Shown here: positions 9,221-17,798 of the stretch, piece after piece
Layout of the letters: each line of letters opens with the position of its first letter
Numbering within the stretch: the first letter of the stretch is position 1
Source of the DNA: Halopenitus persicus
GTDB taxonomy: Archaea; Halobacteriota; Halobacteria; Halobacteriales; Haloferacaceae
Reading direction: 5' to 3'
Length of the DNA stretch: 64,000 nucleotides
Assembly: GCF_002355635.1 (NCBI RefSeq)
Contig: NZ_AP017558.1
Location: 2,170,001 to 2,234,000, forward strand
The notes under the pieces: model-generated
What the model was told of the DNA's origin: nothing
What the model saw: only the letters and a program-made list of their open reading frames with translations
Databases searched by the model: none
Made by a program: the position numbers and the translations under genes

Positions 9221-9240
9221 AAGCGGGTATATAAACCCGT
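9221..9240. promoter_or_regulatory. shared near-palindromic TATA box for YIP1-like gene and pth2
   Basis: The sequence GGGTATATAAACCC (9225-9238) is close to a palindrome and reads as a good archaeal TATA element on either strand. Its centre is about 27 bp from the GTG at 9205 and about 28 bp from the ATG at 9259. Both genes are therefore predicted to give leaderless transcripts from the one box. Confidence 0.7.
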
Positions 9241-9258
9241 GGCCGCGAAGGGAGGAGT

Positions 9259-9597
9259 ATGAAACAGGCAATCGTCGCGCGGGCGGACCTCAAGATGGGC
9301 GAGGGGAAGTTGGCTGCACAGGTCGCACACGCCTCGCTGTCCGCCTACGAGGACACGGGTCGCAAGGCGCGCAAGCGGTGGAAGGGCAGCGGCCAGAAGA
9401 AGGTCGTTCTCCGAGGCGACTCCGAGAGTCAACTCTTCGAGCTGGCGGACAAGGCCAAGCGCGAGGGACTTCCGTACGCGATCGTCCGCGACGCCGGCCA
9501 CACCCAGCTCGAACCCGGCACGGTCAGCGCGCTCGCGGTCGGCCCGGGCTCGGAGGAGCTGGTCGATCGGGTCACCGGCGACCTTCCCTTATATTGA
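9259..9597 (+). CDS. pth2: peptidyl-tRNA hydrolase, Pth2 type
   Basis: A 112-residue archaeal/eukaryotic Pth2 enzyme that frees tRNA from stalled peptidyl-tRNA. Family signatures include the N-terminal [27 protein letters not shown], and the C-terminal [11 protein letters not shown] and ALAVGPG. Length is normal and the protein appears complete. It is followed 3 bp later by truD, so the two RNA-related enzymes form a short operon. The predicted message is leaderless. Confidence 0.95.
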   Translation: MKQAIVARADLKMGEGKLAAQVAHASLSAYEDTGRKARKRWKGSGQKKVVLRGDSESQLFELADKAKREGLPYAIVRDAGHTQLEPGTVSALAVGPGSEELVDRVTGDLPLY

Positions 9598-9600
9598 CCG

Positions 9601-11082
9601 ATGCGCGAGGCACATCCCCTCGAGCGGGCGGTCGGGATCGACCACTACGTCTCGGAGACGGACGGGATCGGCGGCCGACTCCGCGTCTCGCCCGAGGACT
9701 TTCGCGTTCGCGAGATCGAGGCCTTCGACGCCGAGCCGATCGGCGACGGGAACGACGCGGACGGAACCGCCGATGGGTCACCCGACCGGGGCGCGTATCC
9801 CGAGCTGGTGATCCGCGTCCGGCTGTTCGACTGGGACACGAACGACTTCGCCCGCCGGCTCTCGGACGCCCTCGGGATCAGCCGCGAGCGCGTCTCCTGG
9901 GCCGGCACGAAGGACAAGCGCGCCGTGACGACCCAGCTGATGACCGTCCGTGACGTGGACCCCGATGCGGTCCGCGAGGTCGCCAACGGGATCGACGGCG
10001 CCTCGATCGAGGTCCTCGGCGTCGCCGGCCGACCGATATCCTTCGGCGATCTTGCCGGCAACGCCTTCGAGATCCGGGTGCGGGACCCGGACGCCGGCGA
10101 TGGGGAGCAGGCCAGTGCGACGCAAGCCGGTGCAGCTCCGCCCGAGGAGCGGGCCGCGGTGATCGCCGACGAGCTGCGCGCGTTCGCGACCGGCACGTCG
10201 AACCCGGCGGCGGTCGATCCGGACGACCCCGCCGCGGTCCCGAACTACTTCGGCCAGCAGCGCTTCGGGAGCGTCCGGCCGGTCACTCACCGGGTCGGCC
10301 TCGCGATCGTCCGCGGCGAGTGGCGCGAGGCCGTTCGGGTCTACGTCGGGAATCCCGACGATGCGGAGCCTGCGGACACCCGCGAGGCGCGGACGATCGT
10401 CGACGAGCAGTTCGCGAGCGAGTCGCCCGACTGGGAGGCCTGCCTCGACCGGATGCCCGGCCGGCTGCGGTTCGAGCGCGCGATGTTACACCGGCTGGCG
10501 GAGCCGACGCCCGAGGACTATGCCGATTCGGAACCGGACGGCGGCCGCTGGCGACACGCGCTCGAGGCGGTTCCGTCGAACCTCCAGCGGCTGTTCGTCA
10601 ACGCCGCTCAGTCAGCGCTGTTCAACCGGATCCTGAGCGAGCGGCTCGATCGCGGGATCCCCTTCCACGAGCCGGTCGCGGGCGACGTGGTCTGCTTCGC
10701 GGACGACGAGGCGCCCGGGGAGCTGTACGCGCCGGACGTCGACCGGCTCCAGCGCGTCACCGCGGACCGCGTGCCCGTGTTGCGGCGCCACTGTGCCAGA
10801 CGCCGGGCGTTCGTCACCGCGCCCCTGATCGGGACCGAGACGGAGCTGGCCGACGGTGAGCCCGGGGAAATCGAACGCGAGGTGCTCGCGGACGCCGGCA
10901 TCGAGCCGGCGGACTTCTCGCTGCCCGACGAGTTCGACTCGACCGGGACCCGCCGGGCGATCCTCGTGACGACGGATCTGTCGGTCGACGACGACCTCGA
11001 GTTCGCGTTCGCGCTGCCCAGCGGGAGCTACGCGACCGTCCTGCTGCGGGAGTTTCTGAAGGCCAGGCCGCTCGACCTCTGA
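9601..11082 (+). CDS. truD: tRNA pseudouridine(13) synthase TruD
   Basis: A 493-residue enzyme that isomerises U13 in tRNA. The catalytic motif [11 protein letters not shown] (about residue 100; the aspartate is the family nucleophile) and RVSWAG upstream identify TruD. The insertion domain typical of the archaeal/eukaryotic TruD/Pus7 group lies between roughly residues 180 and 330, and [16 protein letters not shown] is well conserved. Acidic insertions ([31 protein letters not shown]) make it longer than bacterial TruD. It is cotranscribed with pth2. Confidence 0.93.
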   Translation: MREAHPLERAVGIDHYVSETDGIGGRLRVSPEDFRVREIEAFDAEPIGDGNDADGTADGSPDRGAYPELVIRVRLFDWDTNDFARRLSDALGISRERVSWAGTKDKRAVTTQLMTVRDVDPDAVREVANGIDGASIEVLGVAGRPISFGDLAGNAFEIRVRDPDAGDGEQASATQAGAAPPEERAAVIADELRAFATGTSNPAAVDPDDPAAVPNYFGQQRFGSVRPVTHRVGLAIVRGEWREAVRVYVGNPDDAEPADTREARTIVDEQFASESPDWEACLDRMPGRLRFERAMLHRLAEPTPEDYADSEPDGGRWRHALEAVPSNLQRLFVNAAQSALFNRILSERLDRGIPFHEPVAGDVVCFADDEAPGELYAPDVDRLQRVTADRVPVLRRHCARRRAFVTAPLIGTETELADGEPGEIEREVLADAGIEPADFSLPDEFDSTGTRRAILVTTDLSVDDDLEFAFALPSGSYATVLLREFLKARPLDL

Positions 11083-11127
11083 GGCCGACCCGAGTGCCGG
11101 GGACGGTCCGTCGAGACGGGTGAACGG

Positions 11128-11134
11128 TATTTAA
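11128..11134 (+). promoter_or_regulatory. TATA box of CopD-like membrane gene
   Basis: TATTTAA at 11128-11134 lies 25 bp before the ATG at 11159, predicting a leaderless transcript separate from truD. Confidence 0.6.
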
Positions 11135-11158
11135 GGATCCGGCGATCGTACCGCGGTT

Positions 11159-11617
11159 ATGGAGATCATTCCTGCGGCGGTGTGGACGCTTCACGTCGCC
11201 TTCGCGGCCCTGTGGACCGGCAGCGTACTGTTCGTGTCGGCGACGGTGGTGCCCGCGGCGTCCGACGCGACGATCGGGACGGAGGCGATCGCGTCGATCA
11301 TCGGTCGGCTGCAGTTGGTGACGCGCCTCTCGGCGGTCGTGCTGTTCGCGACCGGCGGCCACATGGCCGGGACGACGTACACGATCGAGCGGCTCACCGG
11401 CACCGGAAGCGGCCATCTCGTGTTGACGATGCTTGGCCTCTGGTTCGTGCTCGCGGCGCTCGTCGAGATCGGGTCGAAAAAACTGTTGTCGGGCGTGTCG
11501 ACCGACAAGCTGCGCGAACCGGCTCGTGACGCCCGGCCCTTCTTCCTGGGCGCGGCGGCCGTCTCCGTCCTCCTGCTCGTCACGGGCGGGCTGCTCGCGA
11601 GCAACGTCGTCGCCTGA
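11159..11617 (+). CDS. CopD-like four-helix integral membrane protein
   Basis: A 152-residue protein with four hydrophobic segments: about residues 5-30, 55-80, 87-107 and 128-150. The first helix contains WTLHVAFAALWTGSVLFV, a pattern seen in CopD/YetF-like copper-resistance or haem-transport-like membrane domains. A histidine in helix 1 and another (GGHMAG) near helix 2 could bind metal or haem, but this is inference. It is a single gene ending 43 bp before the convergent thi4 end. Confidence 0.6.
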   Translation: MEIIPAAVWTLHVAFAALWTGSVLFVSATVVPAASDATIGTEAIASIIGRLQLVTRLSAVVLFATGGHMAGTTYTIERLTGTGSGHLVLTMLGLWFVLAALVEIGSKKLLSGVSTDKLREPARDARPFFLGAAAVSVLLLVTGGLLASNVVA

Positions 11618-11659
11618 CGTTCGGATGCGTCGGTGACGTTCGAACCGCGTTGACCCGCC

Positions 11660-12586
11660 TCAGTCGTCGGCCGGCGCGGGCGAGGAGAAGCTGACGTCCG
11701 CGGCGTCGACGCCGAGCTCGTCGATGGCGGACTGGGCCGCGCGCTTGCCGGAGACCAGCATCGCGCCGAAGGTCGGCCCCATCCGCGGGAGCCCGTAGGC
11801 CGTCGCGACCGACATCCCGGTGGCGATCAGGCCGTCGTGGACGACGCCGGTGTGGTCGACGACGGCGTCCTCGCTCTCGGAGACCCACATCGAGTCGTGG
11901 CCGGGCGAGTCGTGGCCGGGCGCGCCGTACTGGTCGTCGCCGGTCGCGTCCATCCCGGTGTTGTGCTCCTTGGCGTGCTCGATGCCGGGCGCCTCGAAGA
12001 CGCCGCGCTCGTCGAGCTTGCTGATCGCGACCGCCTCGTGGCCCGTCGCGTCGATGACGAGGTCGGACTCGACCGCGATCGGGTCGACGCAGGTGATCTC
12101 GCGGGGGAGGGCGTGGACCGGCGTCCAGTTCATCACGATGCCGCCGACGCGGTGGTCGTCGCGGACCACGATGTCGGTGAACTCCGTCATGTTCTGGATC
12201 TTCGCGCCGGCGTCACAGGCCGCCTTGATGAGTCCGGAACAGGCCTCGGGGCCGTTCGAGACGTAGAGTCCCTCGGCCTCCTCGGTCGGCTCGTAGTCGA
12301 CGTCGAGTTCGTCGAGGACCTCCTGGGCCGGATCCCGGACGGTGACCTTGTTCATCAGGAAGCCGCCGAGCCAGAAGCCGCCGCCGAGGTAGTTGTTCTT
12401 CTCGACGACCATCACCTTCACGCCGCGCTCGGCCAGCTCCTTGGCCGCCATCAGCCCGGAGGGGCCGCCGCCGACGATGATCACCTCGGACTCGGTGAAC
12501 TCCTGGAACTCCTCGCTCCAGGCGTTGCCGATCGCCTTGGTCACGTTTGCCTCGCTCACGTCGCTGAACGAATCGAAGTCGCTCAT
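11660..12586 (-). CDS. thi4: thiazole synthase Thi4
   Basis: A 308-residue enzyme making the ADP-thiazole precursor of thiamine from NAD and glycine. A dinucleotide-binding Rossmann motif ([13 protein letters not shown], residues 36-48) is followed by the acidic VVEKNN. Further family segments are [21 protein letters not shown] and [20 protein letters not shown]. Residue 166 is a cysteine (REITCVDPI), corresponding to the active-site cysteine that donates sulfur in the yeast enzyme and is present in Haloferax Thi4. Methanogen homologues that use free sulfide lack it. The promoter region carries an inverted ACAACC/GGTTGT pair. Confidence 0.93.
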   Translation of the reverse strand: MSDFDSFSDVSEANVTKAIGNAWSEEFQEFTESEVIIVGGGPSGLMAAKELAERGVKVMVVEKNNYLGGGFWLGGFLMNKVTVRDPAQEVLDELDVDYEPTEEAEGLYVSNGPEACSGLIKAACDAGAKIQNMTEFTDIVVRDDHRVGGIVMNWTPVHALPREITCVDPIAVESDLVIDATGHEAVAISKLDERGVFEAPGIEHAKEHNTGMDATGDDQYGAPGHDSPGHDSMWVSESEDAVVDHTGVVHDGLIATGMSVATAYGLPRMGPTFGAMLVSGKRAAQSAIDELGVDAADVSFSSPAPADD

Positions 12587-12624
12587 ACAACCAATGAATA
12601 TTCTCGAGTTGTATTAGTGGTTGT
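12587..12624. promoter_or_regulatory. inverted repeat ACAACC-N26-GGTTGT flanking the thi4 promoter
   Basis: ACAACC (12587-12592) directly abuts the thi4 start codon, and GGTTGT (12619-12624) lies just beyond the A/T-rich presumed TATA region (~12609-12616). The half-sites bracket the promoter, a suitable arrangement for repressor binding. ThiR, encoded 5 kb away, is the natural candidate; this is inference. Confidence 0.4.
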
Positions 12625-12706
12625 GGTGTGGATTCACCGGCCGTTGGGCAAGACAGTTCAACCGCGGGGGAAACGCTTGAGTCGGTCCCCCGCCGAGCAT
12701 CCGGCG

Positions 12707-13198
12707 ATGAACAAACGCGGTCACGTGCTCAACGCGCTGTTGCTCGCGGTCGGCGTCGGATTCGTGCTGGAGCCGGCCGTCGACCGGGACACGGCGATCA
12801 AGGTCGCTCAGGTCACCGTTCCCATCGTCCTCGGGGCGCTGTTTCCGGACGTCGACACCGCCTTCGGAAAACACCGGAAGACGCTGCACAGCCTCACCGT
12901 GCTCGGGATCGTGGCGGCCTACCCGATCGTCTTCGGCAACCTGCAGTACGTCTGGGTCGGCGTTCTCACGCACTACATCCTCGATCTCGTCGGGAGTCGG
13001 CGCGGGATCGCGCTGTTCCACCCGCTGTCGAGTTCGGAGTACTCGCTACCGTTCGGCGTCACGACCTCCAGCGACTACGCGGACCTCGTCACGGTGATCA
13101 TCACCGCCCTCGAGATCGCCGCGTTCTGGGCGGTCCACACCTACGTCGTCGACCTGAACGTCGACGTCACGGCCGTCTCGCAGGCGATCGGCATCTGA
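12707..13198 (+). CDS. YdjM/DUF457-type membrane-bound metal-dependent hydrolase-like protein
   Basis: A 163-residue membrane protein with about four hydrophobic segments. The motifs match the YdjM (DUF457) group: MNKRGHVLNALLL at the start, LGALFPDVDTAFGKHRKTLHSL with an Asp-x-Asp and the R-x-x-x-H-S element, then LTHYILDLVGSRRG. The conserved His and Asp residues are thought to form a metal site facing the cytoplasm. The substrate is unknown. The ATG at 12707 is the only start placing the conserved opening at residue 1. Divergent from thi4. Confidence 0.75.
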   Translation: MNKRGHVLNALLLAVGVGFVLEPAVDRDTAIKVAQVTVPIVLGALFPDVDTAFGKHRKTLHSLTVLGIVAAYPIVFGNLQYVWVGVLTHYILDLVGSRRGIALFHPLSSSEYSLPFGVTTSSDYADLVTVIITALEIAAFWAVHTYVVDLNVDVTAVSQAIGI

Positions 13199-13249
13199 CG
13201 CTTGACTCGTCCGCGGGACGTACGCGTGGTGACGTGCTCTGACGCCGGA

Positions 13250-14020
13250 TCAGTACACGGCGACGTCGTCGAACCGGCCCTCGTAGAAGACGCTACGTGG
13301 GTTCGTCGGGTCGTCGCCCGAAAGGAACAGTCGGTCGAGCCGCTTCCAGGTGTTCTCGTAGGCCAGGTGGCCGTATTCGATCGTCCCCCGAACGCGATGG
13401 TCGAGACCGGCGCGGTGGACGATTCGACGGGGTGCGTCCGTCTTGAATGCCTCGACGACGTCCGCCGCCGTCTCCAGCTCGTCCGTGAAGGCGGTCCAGG
13501 CTTCCCCGACCGTGGCTCGGAGGTGGGCGTAGGAACTCCCGAACGCCGGCAGCTCGAGAGCTCCGGCGACGCGGCCCGCCCGTCGGTTCTGGTGGGGCAA
13601 CAGCTTCGCGTTGTACGTCTCGATCGCGTCGATCCGGTCGCGGTGGGCGTCGAGCTCCGGTCGGGTGAGCGAGACGGTCGCGAACGTCGGATGGGGAACG
13701 AGGATGGCCGCGTCCTGGCGTTCGAGCTCGGCCATCGCCCCCTCGAAGGTGATGAAATCCGGAATCGGCTCCGAGAGCCCGAGCGCGAGGAGATGCCGGC
13801 GGTTCCGCCAGTCGCCGGTGAAGACCTCGCGGGCGGGCACGACGAGCAGGTCGTCGTCGGAGAACCGCTTGGCCCGCTCGCGGATCGTCGGGAGCCGCTC
13901 GAAGTGTGGCGCGTAGACGAGCGCGTCGAGCCCGCGCGCCGTCGCGCGCTCGACGACGGTCTCGTCGAGTACCTTCACGTGGGCGTCGACCCGGGTCCCG
14001 GTGTGTGGCACGTTCGGCAC
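13250..14020 (-). CDS. PHP-domain-like protein with altered metal motif
   Basis: A 256-residue soluble protein resembling PHP-type metallophosphoesterases: ARGLDALVYAPHFERLPTI, LLVVPAREVFTG, AAILVPHPTF, and IETYNAKLLPHQN. In classical PHP proteins the N-terminal motif is D-x-H-x-H; here it reads VDAHVKVL, so the second histidine is a lysine. Two other histidines (APHF, VPHP) are kept. It may still bind metal or may be a divergent family. The start at 14020 is the first ATG in frame. It is convergent with the YdjM-like gene and divergent from the zinc-finger gene. Confidence 0.65.
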   Translation of the reverse strand: MPNVPHTGTRVDAHVKVLDETVVERATARGLDALVYAPHFERLPTIRERAKRFSDDDLLVVPAREVFTGDWRNRRHLLALGLSEPIPDFITFEGAMAELERQDAAILVPHPTFATVSLTRPELDAHRDRIDAIETYNAKLLPHQNRRAGRVAGALELPAFGSSYAHLRATVGEAWTAFTDELETAADVVEAFKTDAPRRIVHRAGLDHRVRGTIEYGHLAYENTWKRLDRLFLSGDDPTNPRSVFYEGRFDDVAVY

Positions 14021-14142
14021 GTCGGGCGCCCCACAGCAAATGCGTGTCGTTCCCCGCCGACACCGACCGCGAGGATGCGGCCGGGGCGACCGGGCGGCTG
14101 CGGGGGAAAACGGTTAATGCAGCCCGGGCCGTCGGACCACGT

Positions 14143-14433
14143 ATGCCCGGCTGGACGTGTGGGATCAGCGGATGTCGCGCCGCCTTCGACGACGTCGAGT
14201 CGGCGATCGTTCACCAGACGACCGAGCACCAGCGACACGAGTGTAAGGTCTGCGGGACCGTCATCCCGGACGGCTACTTCGCGATCCGCCACGCGTTCGA
14301 CGAACACACCCGCGCCGAGTACGTCCGCGCATACGATGCCGACTCCGAGGACGTCCGCGAGCGCGAGCGGATCAAGGAGACGGTCGAGTCGACCGCCGAC
14401 CTCCAGTCGGTCGTCGAGCGGATCAACGGCTGA
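14143..14433 (+). CDS. small C2H2/C2C2-type zinc-finger protein
   Basis: A 96-residue haloarchaeal protein. The N-terminal ~60 residues have cysteine and histidine pairs suitable for two zinc sites: CGISGC with HQTTEHQRH, then CKVCG with HAFDEH. The C-terminus is an acidic amphipathic helix (RERIKETVESTADLQSVVERI). Small zinc-finger proteins are abundant in haloarchaea, and their targets are mostly unknown. ATG 14143 was chosen because it lies directly before the first CxxxxC and follows a TATA-like TTAAT about 27 bp upstream. Confidence 0.7.
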   Translation: MPGWTCGISGCRAAFDDVESAIVHQTTEHQRHECKVCGTVIPDGYFAIRHAFDEHTRAEYVRAYDADSEDVRERERIKETVESTADLQSVVERING

Positions 14434-14461
14434 GTCGCGGCCGCTTTCCGCCCCGTTTCGG

Positions 14462-14530
14462 CCGGCTCCGGCGTCCGGTATCGTCCGGCTCCGGCGTCCG
14501 GTATCGTCCGGTTCCGGCGTCCGGTATCGT
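14462..14530. repeat. three 23 bp tandem repeats upstream of dtdA
   Basis: Units at 14462-14484, 14485-14507 and 14508-14530 are identical except for one C/T change in the third. They end 45 bp before the dtdA start codon and begin 28 bp after the zinc-finger gene. The unit length is not a multiple of three and no frame is preserved. Confidence 0.9.
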
Positions 14531-14575
14531 CCCGGATCGACGCCTATTCAGTCACGACCGCCTGATCGTCCGTTA

Positions 14576-16141
14576 GTGATCGCGATCGTCGTCAGCCGTG
14601 CGGACCGCGCTTCCGAACACATCGGCACCCAGCTCCTGGAGATCGACGAGTGGGACGCGTTCGTCGACGAGACTCGCTCCGACGCCGAGGGGGGCGGAAC
14701 CGTCCACCGCCGTCCGGGTGCGGAGCTGCGAACGTTCGAGGACCTCCACATTTACCTCGACGATCCGACGCCGGCGTTCGGGACCGTCACGTCGCCAGTC
14801 GATGACGTCGAAGCGCCGGACGCCCATCGACTTTCGGACCGCGCGCCCGACCTCCTCGTCTTCGTGTCCCGGCACGCCGGCGAGACGGGACCGCTGTTGA
14901 CGGCCCACTTCACCGGGAACTTCGGGCCCGCCGAGTACGGCGGCGAGGACGGCGCGTTCGCCCGCGCCGCGCCGGCCGCCCAGAAGCGGCTGGTCGCCGG
15001 GTTCGACGCGTACGCTCCGGCCGAGTACGACGTGGGGATCGAGTGCACCCACCACGGCCCAAGCGGGACCGCCGTTCCCTCGCTGTTCGCGGAGCTGGGA
15101 TCCGGCGACGAGCAGTGGGACGACCCGGAGGGTGCCCGCGCCGTCGCGCGCGCCGTTTCGGATCTGATCGATGACCACCTCGACGTGAGCGATGACACCG
15201 TCGCTGCCACCTCGACCGAGTCGACCGAACCCACCGAGTCGACCGAACCCACCGAGTTGACCGAGCCCACCGAGTTGACCGAACCCACCGAGCCGGTAGA
15301 TTCCGCCACCCCGGCTGATATCGTCGGGGAAGACGGAAACACCCGTCACGTGGTCGGATTCGGCGGGGGTCACTACGCGCCGCGGTTCACCCGCATCGTC
15401 GAGGAGACGGCGTGGGGCGTCGGTCACATCGGTTCCGACTGGCAGCTCGCGGAGCTGGGATCGCCCACCGAGAACGTCGACGTCATCGACCGCGCCTTCG
15501 CGGCCAGCGCCGCCGAGTACGCCGTCATCGAGGGCGATCGGCCGGCTCTCCGGGAGACGATCGACGAGCTTGGCTACCGCGTGGTCGGCGAGACGTGGGT
15601 TCGGGAGGTCGGTGACCGGCCGCTGGCGCTCGTCGAACGCCTCGAGGCGGACGTCGCGACCGTCGAGGACGGACTGCGGTTCGGCGACGTCGTTCCGGCG
15701 TCACCGGCGGCGGTCACGGTCAGGGAGCTCCCCCCGGACCTGCTCTCGCGAGCACAGGGAATCGACCACGAGGCGACTCGGGAGGTCGTCGAGCGACACA
15801 CGGTCGCCTTCGAGACCGAGGAGTCGGGGACGCGAGCCGTCGGTCGGGCGGCGTTTGCGCCCGACGCCGTCGACGCCGGCACCGACGCTGCCGATGGATA
15901 CGACGCCCTCGTCCGAGCGCTCGCGAACGTCCTCCGCGAACGATTCGGCGACGTGACCGTCACCGCGGACGCGGTCATCGCGAGCGAGCGGGCGTTCGAT
16001 CCGGACCTGGCGGCCGAACACGGCGTCCCCGAGGGGCCGAAATTCGGGCGTCTCACCGCAGGAGACGCCGTCGAGGTCGGTGATCGGACCGTCACGCCCG
16101 AGGACGTCACGCGTGACCGGGACGTCCGGTTCCCACGGTGA
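14576..16141 (+). CDS. dtdA: D-aminoacyl-tRNA deacylase DtdA (GEK1-like) with repeat linker
   Basis: A 521-residue archaeal/plant-type deacylase that hydrolyses D-amino acids from mischarged tRNAs. The GTG at 14576 gives the expected opening IAIVVSRADRASEHIG. Family segments are LLVFVSRHAGETGPLLTAHFTGNFGPA, GIECTHHGPS and VVGFGGGHYAPRF, which contain the conserved histidines of the zinc-dependent site. A Thr/Glu/Pro/Ser linker (residues ~214-241) made of a tandem six-residue unit is inserted between the first and second conserved blocks, making the protein longer than usual. The ~200-residue C-terminal part is typical of haloarchaeal forms. Confidence 0.88.
   Translation: MIAIVVSRADRASEHIGTQLLEIDEWDAFVDETRSDAEGGGTVHRRPGAELRTFEDLHIYLDDPTPAFGTVTSPVDDVEAPDAHRLSDRAPDLLVFVSRHAGETGPLLTAHFTGNFGPAEYGGEDGAFARAAPAAQKRLVAGFDAYAPAEYDVGIECTHHGPSGTAVPSLFAELGSGDEQWDDPEGARAVARAVSDLIDDHLDVSDDTVAATSTESTEPTESTEPTELTEPTELTEPTEPVDSATPADIVGEDGNTRHVVGFGGGHYAPRFTRIVEETAWGVGHIGSDWQLAELGSPTENVDVIDRAFAASAAEYAVIEGDRPALRETIDELGYRVVGETWVREVGDRPLALVERLEADVATVEDGLRFGDVVPASPAAVTVRELPPDLLSRAQGIDHEATREVVERHTVAFETEESGTRAVGRAAFAPDAVDAGTDAADGYDALVRALANVLRERFGDVTVTADAVIASERAFDPDLAAEHGVPEGPKFGRLTAGDAVEVGDRTVTPEDVTRDRDVRFPR
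15221..15292. repeat. in-frame 18 bp tandem repeat in dtdA
   Basis: Four 18 bp units (15221, 15239, 15257 and 15275 onward) encode STEPTE, STEPTE, LTEPTE, LTEPTE. Units 1 and 2 are identical; units 3 and 4 differ by one base from each other. Confidence 0.9.
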
Positions 16142-16281
16142 CGGATCGCGCACGTTCCGGCAGCCACCCACCTCGAAACCGTTCGGGCCCGTCGAACGCC
16201 GAGAACACCCGTCTCGGCGTCTGACGGGAGTCTGACGAATGGGGAAAGGTAATTAACCTCGCTGTATAACCCTTCGCCAAG

Positions 16282-17496
16282 ATGGACTCTATCGTTGAGG
16301 ACGCGATCGACGAGGCCGAGGAGTCCGGATCCGCGGGGTCCGGCGAGATCGGCGAAGCCGACGCGAGCGGGGGACCGAACGCCGGCGGCGGATCGAACGC
16401 CGGCGGAGCGCCACAGACCGGAATGATGACCGACGACGAGCTGCAGGACGTCCTCCAGGACCTGCAGACGAACATCACCGTGGTCGGCTGCGGCGGCGCG
16501 GGCGGCAACACCGTCAACCGGATGACCGAGGAGGGGATCCACGGCGCGAAGCTCGTCGCGGCCAACACCGACGTCCAGCACCTCGTGAACATCGAGGCGG
16601 ACACGAAGATCCTGATGGGCCAACAGAAGACCCAGGGTCGCGGCGCCGGGTCGCTCCCGCAGGTCGGCGAGGAGGCCGCCATCGAGTCCCAGGAGGAGAT
16701 CTACGACGCGATCGAGGGCTCGGACATGGTCTTTGTCACCGCCGGCCTCGGCGGCGGAACCGGAACCGGATCCGCCCCGGTGGTCGCGAAGGCCGCCCGC
16801 GAGTCGGGCGCGCTCACGATCGCGATCGTGACGACGCCCTTTACCGCCGAGGGCGAGGTCCGCCGAACCAACGCCGAGGCCGGACTCGAGCGCCTCCGGG
16901 ACGTCGCCGACACCGTCATCGTCGTCCCCAACGACCGGCTGCTCGACGCCGTCGGGAAGCTCCCCGTCCGCCAGGCGTTCAAGGTCTCCGACGAGGTCCT
17001 GATGCGCTCCGTGAAGGGGATCACGGAGCTCATCACCAAGCCCGGGCTCGTCAACCTCGACTTCGCCGACGTTCGCACCGTGATGGAGAAGGGCGGGGTC
17101 GCGATGATCGGCCTGGGCGAGTCCGACTCCGATTCGAAGGCACAGGACTCGGTGAAGTCCGCCCTGCGGTCGCCGCTGCTCGACGTCGACATCTCGGGCG
17201 CCAACTCCGCGCTCGTGAACGTCACCGGCGGCTCGGACATGAGCATCGAGGAGGCGGAGGGCGTCGTCGAGGAGATATACGACCGGATCGATCCCGATGC
17301 ACGGATCATCTGGGGGACCTCGGTCGACGAGGAGATCGACGGCCAGATGCGGACGATGATCGTCGTTACCGGCGTCGACTCGCCCCAGATCTACGGCCGG
17401 AACGGCGAGGAAGCACCCCAGCCGCAGGGTGTCGACCAGCCGGCGGAGGGCGCCCCGGTCGAGGACCCGACCGACGACATCGACTACGTCGAGTAA
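16282..17496 (+). CDS. ftsZ1: cell-division tubulin homologue FtsZ1
   Basis: A 404-residue GTPase that polymerises into the division ring. After a ~65-residue acidic and Gly/Ala-rich N-terminal arm come [15 protein letters not shown], the tubulin signature [12 protein letters not shown] (about residues 154-165), and the T7-loop region [12 protein letters not shown], whose aspartate drives GTP hydrolysis across subunits. The C-terminus is a short acidic tail. Opening residues [13 protein letters not shown] and the following secE-spt5 pair match the FtsZ1 locus of haloarchaea, where FtsZ1 scaffolds division with FtsZ2. A TATA-like TAATTAAC (16250-16257) lies ~28 bp upstream. Confidence 0.93.
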   Translation: MDSIVEDAIDEAEESGSAGSGEIGEADASGGPNAGGGSNAGGAPQTGMMTDDELQDVLQDLQTNITVVGCGGAGGNTVNRMTEEGIHGAKLVAANTDVQHLVNIEADTKILMGQQKTQGRGAGSLPQVGEEAAIESQEEIYDAIEGSDMVFVTAGLGGGTGTGSAPVVAKAARESGALTIAIVTTPFTAEGEVRRTNAEAGLERLRDVADTVIVVPNDRLLDAVGKLPVRQAFKVSDEVLMRSVKGITELITKPGLVNLDFADVRTVMEKGGVAMIGLGESDSDSKAQDSVKSALRSPLLDVDISGANSALVNVTGGSDMSIEEAEGVVEEIYDRIDPDARIIWGTSVDEEIDGQMRTMIVVTGVDSPQIYGRNGEEAPQPQGVDQPAEGAPVEDPTDDIDYVE

Positions 17497-17540
17497 CGCC
17501 GCTCCCCGGCCGCTCCCGATACGGGGCTGGGACCATCTTC

Positions 17541-17654
17541 CCCTCTTCTCCATCACCTTCCCCTCTTCTCCATCACCTTCCCCTCTTCTCCATCACCTTC
17601 CGCAGCTTGCCCGTCTCCACATCCTTCCGCAGCTTGCCCGTCTCCACATCCTTC
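17541..17654. repeat. compound tandem repeats between ftsZ1 and secE
   Basis: Three perfect 20 bp units (17541-17560, 17561-17580, 17581-17600) are followed directly by two perfect 27 bp units (17601-17627, 17628-17654) and a partial third (cgcagctcg). On the minus strand the 27 bp unit reads in frame as a nine-residue motif (LRKDVETGK), whereas the 20 bp unit shifts frame. The block fills much of the 302 bp gap. Confidence 0.92.
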
Positions 17655-17758
17655 CGCAGCTCGTCCTCCGTCAGACCATCCGGTTCGAACTCGGCCGGGT
17701 TCGCCCGATATCGCCCGACACCACGGGGCTGTCGTACGTCTCCCGCCGGGGGACACAT
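17573..17758 (-). CDS. possible small protein with repeated LRKDVETGK motif
   Basis: A 61-codon minus-strand frame, divergent from secE, starts at ATG 17758. It reads through a plausible globular stretch (RYRANPAEFEPDGLTEDEL) into two copies of LRKDVETGK and ends within the 20 bp repeats. Codon third positions of the EFEPDGLTEDEL part look haloarchaeal, but there is no recognised family. It may be the relic 5' end of a longer gene destroyed by repeat expansion. Evidence is weak. Confidence 0.25.
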   Translation of the reverse strand: MCPPAGDVRQPRGVGRYRANPAEFEPDGLTEDELRKDVETGKLRKDVETGKLRKVMEKRGR

Positions 17759-17798
17759 CACAAGGTAAAAAACGCCCCGTCGTGTACGCTCTCCCAAT

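Noticed and set aside
15574-17556. 660-codon open frame on the minus strand across dtdA and ftsZ1
   Set aside because: It is antisense to two well-supported genes, is rich in Arg/His/Val-Asp repeats typical of GC-rich shadow frames, and has no recognisable domain.
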